Shown here: piece by piece, positions 1 to 12,700 of the stretch
How the letters are laid out: each line of letters starts with the position of its first letter
Position numbering within the stretch: position 1 is the first letter of the stretch
DNA from: Chrysogorgia sp. JL179-B06
Lineage: Eukaryota; Cnidaria; Anthozoa; Scleralcyonacea; Chrysogorgiidae
Reading direction: 5' to 3'
NCBI GenBank assembly: GCA_035772405.1
Contig: JAYKKM010000013.1
Coordinates: forward strand, 696,001 to 760,000
Length of the DNA stretch: 64,000 bases
Made by a program: the position numbers and the translations under genes
Notes under the pieces: model-generated
Told to the model about the DNA's origin: nothing
Databases searched by the model: none
Seen by the model: only the letters and a program-made list of their open reading frames with translations

Positions 1-900
1 GGTAGACCTACACTAAAAGTAAAAGATGAGCGATTTCGAAACAGGTTGTTCCGCGGTCTCCATTATTATCGTACGCTGATGTGTACTCGATCAAATCTAT
101 GTTTACATGTTTTATTGAATCGATCAAACTGCTTAAAATGTGCTACTGAATTGTACTGAAATATGTTGCTCAATTGCTGTAAATGGAAGAATGAAGAACA
201 TTGATGAAGTGATAAATGAAGTGACAGGCACTATAAAACATGCTGATGCTGTTGTGATATTACCCGACGCGGCAATGTTATTTTTTCTAATATCTGTTCG
301 ATTGAAGGTCTTCGTGTGTCAAAATTTATATAAAAAACAACGGCAAGGTATACGAAACATATCTGTTACGAAATTACATCGGTTTAATGGACATAAAAGC
401 ATTAAATCATCGGGTAAACAACGAATAGATCTTGAAGCCATGTCCTTTGATTTTAGAGACGAGTCTCGCTTTAATCGCTAATACGCATTTTCTCATGTAA
501 CATCTGATCTTCACATTTTAAGTAGACGAAACCTACAGCGTTCGATTCGCCAGATTCAAGTGATCATTTCGATATAGAATTGATTTAAATCGGACAAAAA
601 CACAATATTTCATGATTAATATTACAGAGTTTCACGGGATAAATGTCAACACAGTATATGTTTGTCCTTGGCTGTTCTTTCCGTCTTTTAGGTCTTTATG
701 ATTGATCTCTCATCTGTGTTTCTCTCATCTTGGAGAGAATCTTTGCAATGGTTTGCAGGTTTACAGGTCTCGGTAAACTTTTCCAACAGCGATTCATTGG
801 CAATAAAACGAAAGTCCGAACTCGCTTCATATTCGCTTGCATGCCTTGCCCCCAAATCAGTAAGCAGGCGTCTTGTTTTCAATAAGGCCTGGTTCGCCAG
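1..900. other. No recognisable gene
   Basis: Short open frames occur on both strands (for example 140-481), but none has a recognisable motif, plausible splice signals or similarity to a family I know. The stretch ends at the terminal inverted repeat of the element that follows. Confidence 0.5.
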
Positions 901-1857
901 AACCATGTTGAGCCCGCCAACACCACTACCCCAGCGGTGACATGTTCGTCGTACACATTTAAAAATATGTAATATTTAGTATCTTTATACGCGCACGTGG
1001 AGACTAAGAGCGTTCATGCAGAAGAATACATGACAAACTCTCAATCCTAGACCAGTAAATTTGATTTTGTCATCGATAGTCAAAACGGATATGTAGATAC
1101 TTTCCAAAAGGCAAACGACGTTATTCGGGATTTCGAAATATCAATCGCAACAACGTATGCTGCGAGGTTTCAAAATATATTTGTGGACTGACAAAATATA
1201 TTTGTCGACTGTCAAATATTTTGTCGACTGAAAAAATACATTTGTCGACTGACAAAATATATTTGCCGACTGAAACTATTATATGCGCATTGCATATGCT
1301 TTTAAATAAGTGATAAAACGTGTTGTGCTGCGTAGGCAGTGTAGAAATACAAATCAAATATCTCAGTAAAAAGGTTGGTGTACGGCCGAAATAGCGTGTA
1401 AGTACCCGCGTCAGAGAGTGAAACATGAAGTGAAATATATAATCACTCAGTTATTATTTCACAGTTTACGTTTCACTCTCTGACGAAAGGCCTCCGTTAA
1501 TCGTTAGACAACTTCCACACTATTTCATAGACTTGCTCCAAATCTGCCTCAAATTGTTTCGGGTTTGTTTAAAGACAGGTTAAACGTTTTCTACGAGAAT
1601 ACAACCCGTCTTCTCGAAACAAACTCGTCTTTGAAATCAAACCTGCACTCTCGAAACAAACCCGTCTTTAAACAAACCCAAAACAATCATGAAGAGGCAG
1701 TCCGGCAAGTCTAACTATTTCACTATTTCGGCATCTATATACAGCAGTACACCTTAATTTCGCTTTCCGAGTTCCGACCGTTTGGCGAAATGGTTCGTAA
1801 TATTTACGACGAACATGTTACCGCTGGGTTAGTGGTGTTGGCGGGCTCAACATGGTT
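901..1857. mobile_element. TIR element with inverted ~50-bp ends (family A, copy 1)
   Basis: The ends are near-perfect inverted copies: 901-949 matches the reverse complement of 1807-1857. The interior (about 1080-1520) recurs in inverted orientation at about 22935-23545, including the motifs GCAGCATACGTTGTTGCGA and CTACGCAGCACAACACG. It also holds several short repeats built on TTTGTCGACTGACAAAATA. No transposase is encoded, so this is a non-autonomous element. The superfamily is not recognised. Confidence 0.7.
1552..1690. repeat. Foldback repeat inside family A copy 1
   Basis: The left arm begins ATTGTTTCGGGTTTGTTTAA and the right arm near 1660-1686 is its inverted counterpart with one or two changes. 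The short interior repeats the CCCGTCTT motif. It looks like a small foldback MITE or an internal palindrome of the host element. Confidence 0.5.
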
Positions 1858-1989
1858 TTGGGGGCCAAAGACATTTGCGAGGTTTTCTAGTTCTGGGTTT
1901 TGTTTGAAATGATGGATGTGCTGTAGCCTGGAACTCCTTTTTTAATCGAATTGTCTTTCTCTGTAACAATCTATCTCCGATCATCCGTA

Positions 1990-2370
1990 ATAGTACGTCC
2001 GTTTTCTCTTTTAAACACCAACTTTATATATACTACTCTTCTCAATTAGACTCTTATTTTGATGTAAACATGAGAATGCGCACTTGGAAAATGTACTGTT
2101 GTAAGTGCCGTTCATATCATTTAAGCTGTTGTTCTTAATCTGTCCTATTATATGTTATTAGTGTATTAGTCCTTGTCTTTAATTTATGTCTATTCTGTAA
2201 GTTTTTGTCAGGTTGGTCTTCACATGGAACACATGTCCTGTTGACCATACCTTCAACCATGTTTAAGACTGCTCTGTTTTTGTCTTTTTTTCAATTTTTA
2301 ACCGTTGCATTAATTATTTTGCTTTCTTGCTTGGTTGTAAAGTTAATAAATAAATGAATGTATGAATGAA
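1990..2370 (+). mobile_element. Possible non-LTR retrotransposon 3' tail
   Basis: This T-rich, non-coding stretch ends in an AATAAATAAATGAATGTATG microsatellite, the kind of short 3' tail repeat that CR1/L2-type LINEs carry. The similar tail at 22860-22890 follows a real LINE coding fragment. No protein similarity is visible here, so the call rests on the tail alone. Confidence 0.3.
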
Positions 2371-2989
2371 TACGGTGCTTTCACAGTGGACGCTTTCTGA
2401 ATCACCTGGTGATTCCGTACGTGCCCGACGTGAAGGAGTGTATTCAGAATGTATATATATAGGAACACGTATATAGCCGTAACTTTCTTCTAATTAAAAG
2501 CAATTAGACCAATTATCAGCTCACAAATTTTACAATAGCTAAATAATATAGTGTGTCTTTCGGCTCTGCAACTGTACTTTTCCAAACCATTCGTATTGAT
2601 GATGGGCCACATCTGATTGAACTGGATTTGATTGACCTCATTTTTAGGTGATAATTTATAACAATTATTAAGGTCGAGGTATGTCAAAGGCTGAGGCGGA
2701 TAATACAAACCAAGGCCTCGATAATCCTCGCTGCCAAACGAAAAGCATAAGCAACGTACATATTATAAGCTTTACAGTGTCCAACTGAAAATTCGATAAA
2801 TACGCGACAAATTGTCAATAAATCTTACTGTTAAAGTCCCGTTAAAGAGTTTTCTTGTTCTTCCAGCGCGCAATCGGTTTGGGCGACCAAATAACGAGCT
2901 ATTATCTGTAGCCGTAGGTTGACGTCAAAGGCTCAAAGCTACACATATATCGTAAATTATCTGTATGCTTACAATCAATCAAAATCGAA

Positions 2990-2992
<3 letters not shown>

Positions 2993-3061
<69 letters not shown>
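2993..3061. repeat. (TA)n microsatellite
   Basis: An almost uninterrupted TA dinucleotide run of about 68 bases. Confidence 0.95.
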
Positions 3062-3065
<4 letters not shown>

Positions 3066-4640
3066 CACGAGGTGTTCACTGTTCATTGGTATTAATCATT
3101 CATATATAATAATATATGAACAATCAATACACAGATAGCTATATAAATAGGTCAACAGTGTATTAAATTCATGTTGCAAACACAGGGTACAATAAACGGT
3201 ACAATAAATCAACAAGTTAAGTACAATACTTTCGGCATACTTTCCCTACCTAAGTAATTATAAGTAATTATATATGATTTTTTGTCTGCCAGAAACATGA
3301 ATTATCTTGAGTGATAAAAAATCTTTACATTTCACAATTTATGAGATTGCTGATAACAATTATTTAATTATTGGAATTTGGAAATTTAATACAGCATCCT
3401 TGGGACCTTTATCGTTTATGCCTAATGACAAAGTTAAAATTACAATGCTCGTCTATTCCTAACAAAACCATTGCAATATGTCAGCTGTGCCAAACTTATC
3501 TTTTTCTAGTTTTAAATCTACATGTTACTATGCTGTTTTCAGAACAAAATTTGCAATTAAACTGCAGTCAATTCCCTATTCGGCACGCGTTTCTGTAACG
3601 GCTAATATCTCACACTAAATCCAGTAGACACATGTACGCACTGCGTACCTATTTTTAATATATTGACCGAGATAACGTTCAAAATAATACACGACGAAGC
3701 GGCCTCCCCATTGCCGAAGTACATAACAGGTTTTTACGAAGGATATGGATGTTCACATAATATAAAAAATCACGTATGTTATTTATTTAGACTCGGTAAT
3801 TCCAAATCTGTTTTCAGAATTGAAATCGGTTAAATATTGGTCGAGATAACTAAAAAAATATTTTTCTACTACGAAACGGCCATCAACAAATTAATACATG
3901 GCGTGCGAGGTCTGGGGACCATGGATGGGGAAAATCCCGCAGGGGGGAAGGTAGAAAAGGAGAGCAAGGGGTGAAAATAATATTTTACGAATGATCGTAG
4001 CGAATGAGTAAAATATTGTTTTAACCACGAGAAGATAAAACTCATATCTTCAAGCCACCTTGTAATTTTCTTTTTATTATATAGATTCAACAAAAGGTGG
4101 GAAAATGTTTAATCACGTGATCGATATCTATGGAAAATATGTCAATGCATAACTGCATATTGACATATTTCTTAGTAAAACACTCCCATCTATATAATAA
4201 ATTGCGGGTTCGTATTTCTAGTAATAACGTATATATTGTGAACGTTTTGTAGACGGTCACTGCAATCGAGATAACTGTATAACGAAATTAATCAAAATAA
4301 CGTTTAGGATTTTGTCAACTGTATGATGCCACCTTCCAATCCATGTAATTTCTCTCTTCATTGACACTTATTGTCAGCTGAATTTTTCGTGATCAAAATG
4401 CGTCAATATGCGCTAACTGTTTTGCTAAAAATAATTATTATACATATCGTTATAGGAACCATATAACAAACACGAAGTTGAATGTCAACGACAACATTAG
4501 ACTATAAGAGGATAACGCAGTCATCTGTATACACCTCTTAATTGGTACGAAGTTGATCTTTTAAAACTTACCAGCTTTATGGAAGTGATAATTAACATTA
4601 GTTAATTTTAATAGCTAAAATCTAGATTTTTTTACCAGGG
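3062..4640. other. AT-rich sequence without recognisable gene
   Basis: No long frame, RNA gene or clear repeat was found. The short frames at 3371-3598 (+) and 3869-4093 (-) lack any family signature. Confidence 0.4.
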
Positions 4641-4685
4641 TCTATGTGCTTTCGAGAACCGATCAAAAGATATTTATGGCTAGGT

Positions 4686-4984
4686 GTAGACCTTATTCAA
4701 AAATGGCCACCAAATTCATATTCTTTTATATACATATTGTATTGTTTCTATTGTAGAACCCCTATAGGATATTCAATTCTCCTACCATCACATCTGCGAG
4801 ATGCGATAAGCTCTGTGGGGTATCCCTGCTACTCAATGGGCAAAGCTTGTAAATAAATAAATAAATATTAATTGCCTCTTTTCATGTACGAAATTCAAAA
4901 GAATTCTTACTCTGAAATGAGCCAATTTATATGCACACAAAAGAACATTAAATTGGCGGCCATTTTTTGAATAAGGTCCATATG
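4686..4984. mobile_element. Foldback MITE (GGTCTATTCAAAATGGC family)
   Basis: The left end TAGACCTTATTCAAAAATGG and the right end near 4960-4984 are inverted copies. The arms share the ATGGCCACCAAATT / AATTGGCGGCCAT and TATATAC / GTATATA blocks. Related elements lie at 17118-17295 and 48456-49778, and a half copy at about 33543. An (AATA)n run lies inside at about 4852. Confidence 0.65.
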
Positions 4985-5480
4985 GTGACCAAGAATACGA
5001 AAAACGAGTAATGATTAGGCAAAGTGTTATGGTTGAATTCCAAAGTTTCGTGATCAAAGTTTGTTTATCCGAAATGCTAATGCAGACGTGACGTCAAATC
5101 TGTAATCAATAATACAATATTTCAATAATACAATATTCTGTAGCTAGAGAAATTTGACCTAATTCAAACATTGATGATATACTTGAAAGCTATATGCTAG
5201 ATGTTATCAACCTTTTCACTTAAATCCTCAACCAGTCTAATATCACACAGAAAGTAGAAAAGAATCCCCGATTTGACGTCACACTAATTAGCATTTTTGG
5301 CAAACAAACCTTTATAGAACATCAATGTGGAAACTCGATTATAAACGATTTTGGCATTCAACTATTCACTTCATGAAGAATCTATATATCAGTAATGAAA
5401 GTACCTATAGTACCAATTGGCAATCGGTAGAGATTCTTTATCTGCACTACTCACAGACAGGCCTGCATCACAACTATATA

Positions 5481-5767
5481 AGATGGTCGGCACTAGAGGC
5501 AATCCACTGAGGGTCTTCAACCGAGTGGGGACTAGTACTAGTTGCTAAATTATATTTTGGTGTTGTGTTGAGGTTGAGTTCTAGAATCCTACAATATACT
5601 GTTGTGGAATTACCATTATTGGTAATCTAAGATTATTTGACAATTGGCGATTATTGGTAATCTAAGAGTCAAGATACCTGGCAGGGCAGAAATATAATTT
5701 AGCAACTAGTACTAGTCCCCACTCGGTTAAAGACCCTCAGTGGATTGCCTCTAGTGCCGACCATTTT
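5481..5767. mobile_element. MITE with ~70-bp terminal inverted repeats
   Basis: The left arm (5481-5555, starting GATGGTCGGCACTAGAGGCA) matches the inverse of the right arm (5696-5767). Both carry the palindromic ACTAGTACTAGT. The interior has no coding capacity. Confidence 0.85.
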
Positions 5768-5904
5768 AGGACACGAACGGCCAGGCAATGAGTGTCAGCG
5801 GCCACATACATGCACCAATTGCCAAAGTACTTCATCTTGCTGGGATATAGCGAACCCATACCACTAAACATAACACTAAACAAGATATTAATTAGGTTAG
5901 ATAA

Positions 5905-5960
5905 CTCAAATTAGGCGGGGGGTTAGGGTTAGGTTTTTGAGGTTAGTGGTTTTGCGGTAA
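5905..5960. repeat. Telomere-like TTAGGG tract
   Basis: A short GGGTTAGGGTTAGG tract followed by degenerate GGTTAGTGG / GCGGTTA units. The same core, often preceded by TTAGGCGGGGG, recurs at 17.5, 21.5, 31.7, 34.7, 48.6, 49.6 and 63.5 kb. Confidence 0.7.
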
Positions 5961-5969
5961 GCGGTTATT

Positions 5970-8900
5970 TTAAGTGAATAAATTCTCCTTAATCTCTTGT
6001 TTAGTGGTATGAGTTCGCTATATCCTGCAAGATGAAGTACTTACCACGAATTGACAAAAGCGGTTGATGCTTCGACACTTGGAAATAATTTGAGAAAAGA
6101 TAATGAGGCGAAGAGATGGGAAATTGGATCTTCGCAGCTAACGCGATTGTCGAATGCCACGTTGATTGCCAAAACCACAAATGGTCTTAGAATAAAAAAA
6201 TTGCTAAGTGACAGAAAATAGAAAATAGGATTGTCACGAGAGACGTAACTGCGATCGACTGATAATTGCTCTTGACGAAATTTGTAAACTTGTAAACTTA
6301 AGTGCTTACTGTTTAGCACATAATATCAACGAAAAAATAATCTCGTGACAAAGACTATTTATAGTGATCCGAATCTTTCCTACTATATGTACGTATCGCT
6401 TTATATGCTGTGTGGTGTTGATTAGACCACTCCCCGTTAACAGAGACAAAACAGAAAAGCGTGATTCTCTAATTGGACTAGGAATAAGTGAACTAAGTAT
6501 AGGTTAAGTTATCATCGGGATGGGCATATAGAAAGTACTGGCGAATTAAGTACATATATCGAGAGCTACATGAGATTATAGTTTAAGTATAGTTAAGCGT
6601 GTTTACGTCTAATTACTGCAAGAAACCGCCAAATAACTCGAATCCCTTGTAATCTTATACGTTTTTATTTTCGCGTTCGAAACGTTCAAACAGTAGAATA
6701 GATTTCAGCCAAACGAGGACTCTTCAGGAATTCCCCTCCGGAAATTTTTGAATTTAATAACGGCACATCTAGTGGTTGAACAAATACCGAAAGGGTTTGC
6801 AAAGAAAACTGCGAAGTGGTTCCAATTCGGCGTTCTCACATCTTCAAATTGGGTTTCGTTGCAATTCGTGACGTCAGCAATGTAGTCGTCCACCTTCAAC
6901 CATTCGTGGTTGATAACGAGTTTGGGAAATGAACGAGGGAAATGAGGGATATTATAATGGTCGTGTTAACGCGGTAAATGGAGGACCACGTCGAAATCTT
7001 GGCTCTCGATTCCTCTATATGCGTATTTTCCATCCAATGTTAAGGGCCACTTGGAGGTAATAAAACTAATTTTACTTGGTTTAATTACCAGATAGATGAT
7101 AATGACGCACCACTGTGTCGGTGCTTTTTGCGCACCATAACAATCGAACGGGAATTCGGCTACAACGTACCGTCAAGGGAAAGAACCTGAACCGCAAATA
7201 CAAAATACATCCCGTTACGTTACGTAGTTTGGCATCGTGATGTTTGCGCGCCGCCGAAGCTTCAAGAAATAAAAAAGTGTTGGGCAACGGAAGTACCTTT
7301 TCATAACTACCTTTCGGTGTTTGACTAGCAATGCCATGCTCTTGGAGCTCGTTTAAAACACTTTAAAAGTGCTCGTGACTTAATTGTTTGTAGGTATATC
7401 CCCAAGGCATTCTATGCCAGTATGCCATACACGACAGCGCCATCTGTGACGCGTTTATGATTTTTTCGTCGATGACTCGTGTTCTTTCCCAACGAAGACT
7501 GAAGTGACTCAAGTCATCTCAAGTGTTTTCTCACCTGATGAGAACAAAGCGCACGGCGGTCCACTTATCTCATTTTCTTCCCCCTTAATTACGAAAACGC
7601 CGTAATGATGAACTCGTAACAAGTTTGTTTCGCAGAGGGCAAGAAAATTTACCGTCAATTTAAGTTCTTTATCGGACGTTTGCTCTCAGTGGAGAGCAAT
7701 TAAACTCCCTCGCAGGTGTTCGTCAACACCTCGCCGACCGAACGTGTGCCTCGTATTCTTTTGGCCGGCATTCGACTCCTTCGTGTCATTTCGCATGCTT
7801 TTTCGTACAAAATCGCACACTCTCTTGGACTTGGTATGTAAAAAAGCCCAGTCTGTCCTAATGGCCAAACTTATTGGATGATGTGCATTAGTGATAAATT
7901 ATTCATTACTTGGATGTAATTGCCTAAAAGGGAATGTTCTCGGCACATAACAGTAGGGCAATTTTCACATCACTTTTCAACAAGTCTGTTCGACCTGTGC
8001 TTAAAGATATCTGGTTTGATCATCAACATCACGATATGTCTCGCCTATGTTTCAAAAACTTCCTATTCTATTAAAAATGTCGATCTAGCGTGAGAATGTG
8101 TCGCCGGCATGCATGTTACAAAAATATCATTTTACAGAAAATAGGTAGCAATGAAATGTTTCATCGACAGAGGTTTAACAACGCCTATGTTTCGACACCA
8201 TGAGACGTATATATGTTTGAAAGTCGTTCGAAAGAGAAGCGTCGGAATACTGAGCATGTAACTTGCAATCACTTTCTCTATTCTTTCGCAAAGTATTCAT
8301 AATTAAAGACAAACAAGTGAGCAGATTCGGATTTCCTTGTCTAATCACAATTAGCGAATTGAGATCAATTAGCTAGTCCACTTAAGCAGTGAAATTGTAT
8401 TTCAATGCAGATTAAAATATTTTGATGACGGATTTCCATGGCGAAGTGAAGGAGTTATCAGCAGAAACATCGAGGGGTAGCATAGTCTGAACTTCGTCGG
8501 TCTTTCTTGAAAGGAAACACATTCCATGGTTTTCGAGACGTGCCTGAGTACTCGAAAAGCAAACGTGCTACTCTGGTCATTTAAAAAAGGACTTGTTAAT
8601 CTCATTATAGAACTTCCTGCTTGATCGACTTCTTGTATGCCATTCACCGATTTTACGCACGGTTATTTCGAGATGCGGAAATATGTATCTACATTGAGGC
8701 CGACGTCTATGGCGTTTACCAAACGTGGTTGCGTCAATAAACTAAACCAGTAATACGACAACAAATCAGTACGGATGTTTTCGTTATGTTGCATATCAAC
8801 AATGGCGAGCTTGTGTATTTCCGACTTTGAAGTCCTAAATCGGTTTTACCCACTGGCCTCGCTCTCTATTTACCAGCTCGCCACTCGAATAAATCTATTG

Positions 8901-9640
8901 AAAACACTAATATTAAAGCCATGGATGTATCAAGTAACATCAAGTTTATCTCTCGGCGCCCACAGAACGCTCTTATTTCTCGGGTTCCGAGAAGGAAAGA
9001 CACTAACCATCGTCAAGTGTTAAACTTGTAGTTAAAAAACCTCTACAGATTACTCTATTTGAATAGTATCGGCAACTTGTAAAGAATTTCAGTTTTTCAT
9101 TTACTCCGGTCGCTGTAACAGGACGCATTTGTCTGTTTTTATCGTAAACAACAAGCATTTTTGCGGGCTAAAAAATAGAGGCGAAGGGCGGCGATAAAAT
9201 TTAACACCTACTTGAAAATTTTCAACAAACGGCGGCACAATATTTACCGAAAAGTAGATGAACAGCCGTTAGCTGTTTCTCCTCGATAGTTTCAATTCGC
9301 ATTGGACATATATTAAGAACGAGTTAATTAATGACCATTGCGTGGTCCGCTATTGGCTGGTTTGATTTCTTTTCAATCCTGTTTTGAACGCCGCCGTTTA
9401 ATTCACGAAACGGCTATTTACTGCATTAAACCTATAATTAATTGTTCGGCGAAACTTTCAAATAGAGCGGCACTCGCTCGGGCCGCGCACTTTATTATTG
9501 TGGAGGTTAGGTGCCTGCCTATTCGGCGATTAACGCGATTTTGGCCAATCAGGGACGACAACGCAACGGAACTCGGTCGACTGTCTACGCTCTGGCCGCA
9601 GTTGGATTTTACATTAGTATACTTGTGGAGGAGGTTCTTC
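5970..9640. other. Intergenic region upstream of the C13-like gene; no gene recognised
   Basis: Frames of 60-107 codons occur on both strands but overlap one another, lack splice-compatible partners and resemble no family I recognise. The final few hundred bases before 9650 are more GC-rich and probably hold the promoter of the downstream gene. Confidence 0.4.
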
Positions 9641-9652
9641 CGGGCCGAACTC

Positions 9653-9661
9653 TATATTTAA
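9653..9661 (+). promoter_or_regulatory. TATA-like box of the C13-like gene
   Basis: TATATTTAA lies 56 bp upstream of the ATG at 9717. A start of transcription about 30 bp downstream of the box would give a 5' UTR of only some 30 bases. The call is inferred from position and sequence only. Confidence 0.5.
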
Positions 9662-9716
9662 GAGACAGCTTACTGTATAACGTGCTCATTGTGAAACGTT
9701 CTGCTACAGTGCAAAG

Positions 9717-12700
9717 ATGCAGCTTACTTCGTTCGTCGCCTCTCTCATTCTCGCCGCACTACTTCGAGACCTCTCTCGGTTTGCCCACGGCCAACCGCAC
9801 GTACCCGCGATAGCCACCATCCCGTCGAAGACCTTGGTTTGGGAACGACGAATCAACGCAAGCTTGGGCCTACTGCAGACCAAACCGTGCAAGTTCTTAA
9901 TCCCGAATGGAAATTGTACAGAACTGAGGTTACTTCCAAGATCTGCCATGAACGTGTATGTTGCCAGCGCAGAAAACCAGAGGAGACGACTGGCCGCCGT
10001 TTTACCCGATAAAATCAAGCTTGTCCCGACTTCATACGACGCGGTCCTTGTGATTGATCCGTATCCACATGCCAGCTTTGGTCATCCAGTTCTGGTATTC
10101 TTCGTCGAGCTCTCGAGCCGTCCAAGTAACTGTGGTGGTAACAGAAGATCTACCTACACCGGTAAGTTTTTGCGTGTTTTTTTTCTCTTTAGCTTGTATA
10201 GCGGATCACTTTCATTTTAAACATTTCTTTTTCTTGGGTGCGATTCCTGATTTTCAGCCATCTATCAGGGCGTCATCGGTGACTTGAGCAATTAAAACAC
10301 TAATGATTGAAGAACAATATTATCGCTATTCAAAAATTATCACGGTAACTTTGAAGAAAAGTGCCATGTGTTTGCGTCCTGCTATTTAATATCGCGTCGG
10401 GCCTTTTGTGCTAGAAACGGTCCCCGCTCGAAATGTTAAACGCAACTAATGTTGCAATGAAATCAAATTCGCCATTCCAACATCTAGTTTTCAAGCATAT
10501 CGTCGAGCGCACATGTTAGAGCCATATAGAAATATTTTTGTTTGAATTCTTTCCGATTTCGAAAACATTTCATTTTTAGATCATGGAGAATGTATCACCA
10601 TAGCTCAAAAAAGTCGACGTTGCATCAACCGGCTGCAGGATCGCAGAAGGAAGAGGCGGTGCGACATTAATTTCATACCCACCGTGTACATTGCGAAAGA
10701 AGACAACCCGAAAAGCCAGCTTTTGCAATGCATGTCGCGTCTGGCCGGATTCGCAGATTGTCCTAGCCCGTTGGTCCGCCATCCGCTGAACGAAAAATGC
10801 TTGAACTCGAAACGATGTGCCGTCACTCCCAAATCAATAAGACAACGTTTTTGTACGCAGTCGTGCGACTACGCGGTGCTCGTATCTGGAGGCTGGAATG
10901 GACTGACGGCTACGAGGAGAACAGAAGAAAACGTAAGATCCATGTGGTGGTACCTGCGAAGTAATGGTTTTAGACACGAGAATATCATGGTGTTCGTGGG
11001 AAATCAATACTCCGTCGAAAGTAAGTGCTATTTTTTAGTCCGCAGCGAAGAAGCGCGAGTGGCAAACTTATTTGATCCATATTTGATCTAAACTCTGTTG
11101 TAAGGACTGGCTCTACCGACCGCTTGATAATTGGCGGTAACCTCTCTTTAATCGAATATTGTCCAAGTCTTTGTTTTCCTGACTAGTGGCTTGTGACCCG
11201 AACAAACACGGCAAATAATAAGGCAGTTTCCACAAGAATCAAAAACGTGTGCAAAGGATGGACGGTAGCGAGATAAAATCTCACCGCCACGGCCTTCGAC
11301 CCATGACAGATTTGTTTAACGATGAGATTAGAACCAGATAATTTGCTAAATTCGTTTAGAGGGAGGACTCATGTAATCAACGACGAGCTGGAAATACAAT
11401 GACCAGGAATGATCATAAGCAACCTTTAATTAAATCGCTCTGTAATTCCCATCCAAGGGGCCTAATCTAACACCTGCTTTTGTTATGTTATTGTCGTTTC
11501 AATACTTGCAATCTCTAAATTGGAAAAATTCAAATCACCGCTGAGTACCGACAAACAGCAGGCGCTTTTAGGGCACGAAGCGCTGAGGCCCACTTTGAAG
11601 TTTATCACTTTTGCGAAGCTATTAGTTTATTGACATAGAAATTTGCCTCAACAGTCGTCAGACGCTTGAATGGCTGAATCAGGGTTGGCGCCGACCGCAT
11701 TAATTACTTGTTTTCCCGACAACTCGCGATACTTCAGGGTTCGCAAGGTATATACGCGCATAGCTCGATGAGGTGGTTCGCGAGTGGAACTGAATGTTTT
11801 ACATTTCAATGGTAAGCAGATCAGCTTTGTCATTTAAGTAGTAGGTTTTAAGATATTTCGATTTTAATTTTAATCCCGATCCGACAGCCCAACACTCCCC
11901 GACATATTTATTTATCACATTCCAGTCATTAAGCGCTAATCGTTTTGACTGTTTCCCTTTCTCGAAGGGGGTGTGTTTATACCCAGTCTGGAGTTTTGTG
12001 GGTGACATCCGAAACGTAACGTCCAAGGGCAAATATTGTGCCCAAAAATTAGAACTCTTTATTATCCTTTCTGTCGATTAATTCCAATAATGTACAGCAT
12101 GCGACGTTCTGTTGAACGTAGGCACGTAGCCTCCTACGCAGGCAATTCTGTGGCTTCTTTTTCCCGAGTCAAATAGCTTCCAGGGTTGTTTTGGCCGAGC
12201 CAGAGAAATTCGTCGATCAATCCTTAACAATCCCTATACTTCCCTGCGATCCCATGAACCAAAACATTGCTCGCACAGCCCTGGAAGCGATTTGACTCGG
12301 GAAAAAAGAAGCCACAGAGTTGCCTGTAGAGGAGGCTATGCCTGTTTAACGTTGGTTTTAATGCTGGAATAAACCGATCATGTTTTCGATGTGAAAACCA
12401 TCGTAAGACCCCATGAAATTAGTCAATTTTCGTAACGCGTCTTCATTCCTTAGTTTCTAAAACATCAAAGTCATTAAGATTCTATGCCTAATCTGCGGTA
12501 CGTGGCGCGAACTTAGAGAGCAAGTGTCTTGCCAAAATTGTTGCCATCAGCCAGACTATGTATGGATTGCATGCTGTATGATGGTGGTCTGCGAAACAAC
12601 CTGAGTATCCTAATAGCAATAATCACGCAAACGTATCAGTTTCCTATCAGTTTCCTTCCAATCCTAATATGAGCACCCGTCCGATGAAATATAACGAGTG

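Noticed and set aside
9338..9813. Frames of 100-107 codons overlapping the C13-like gene start
   Set aside because: They overlap the TATA-like box and exon 1 in other frames, while the signal-peptide frame at 9717 splices correctly.
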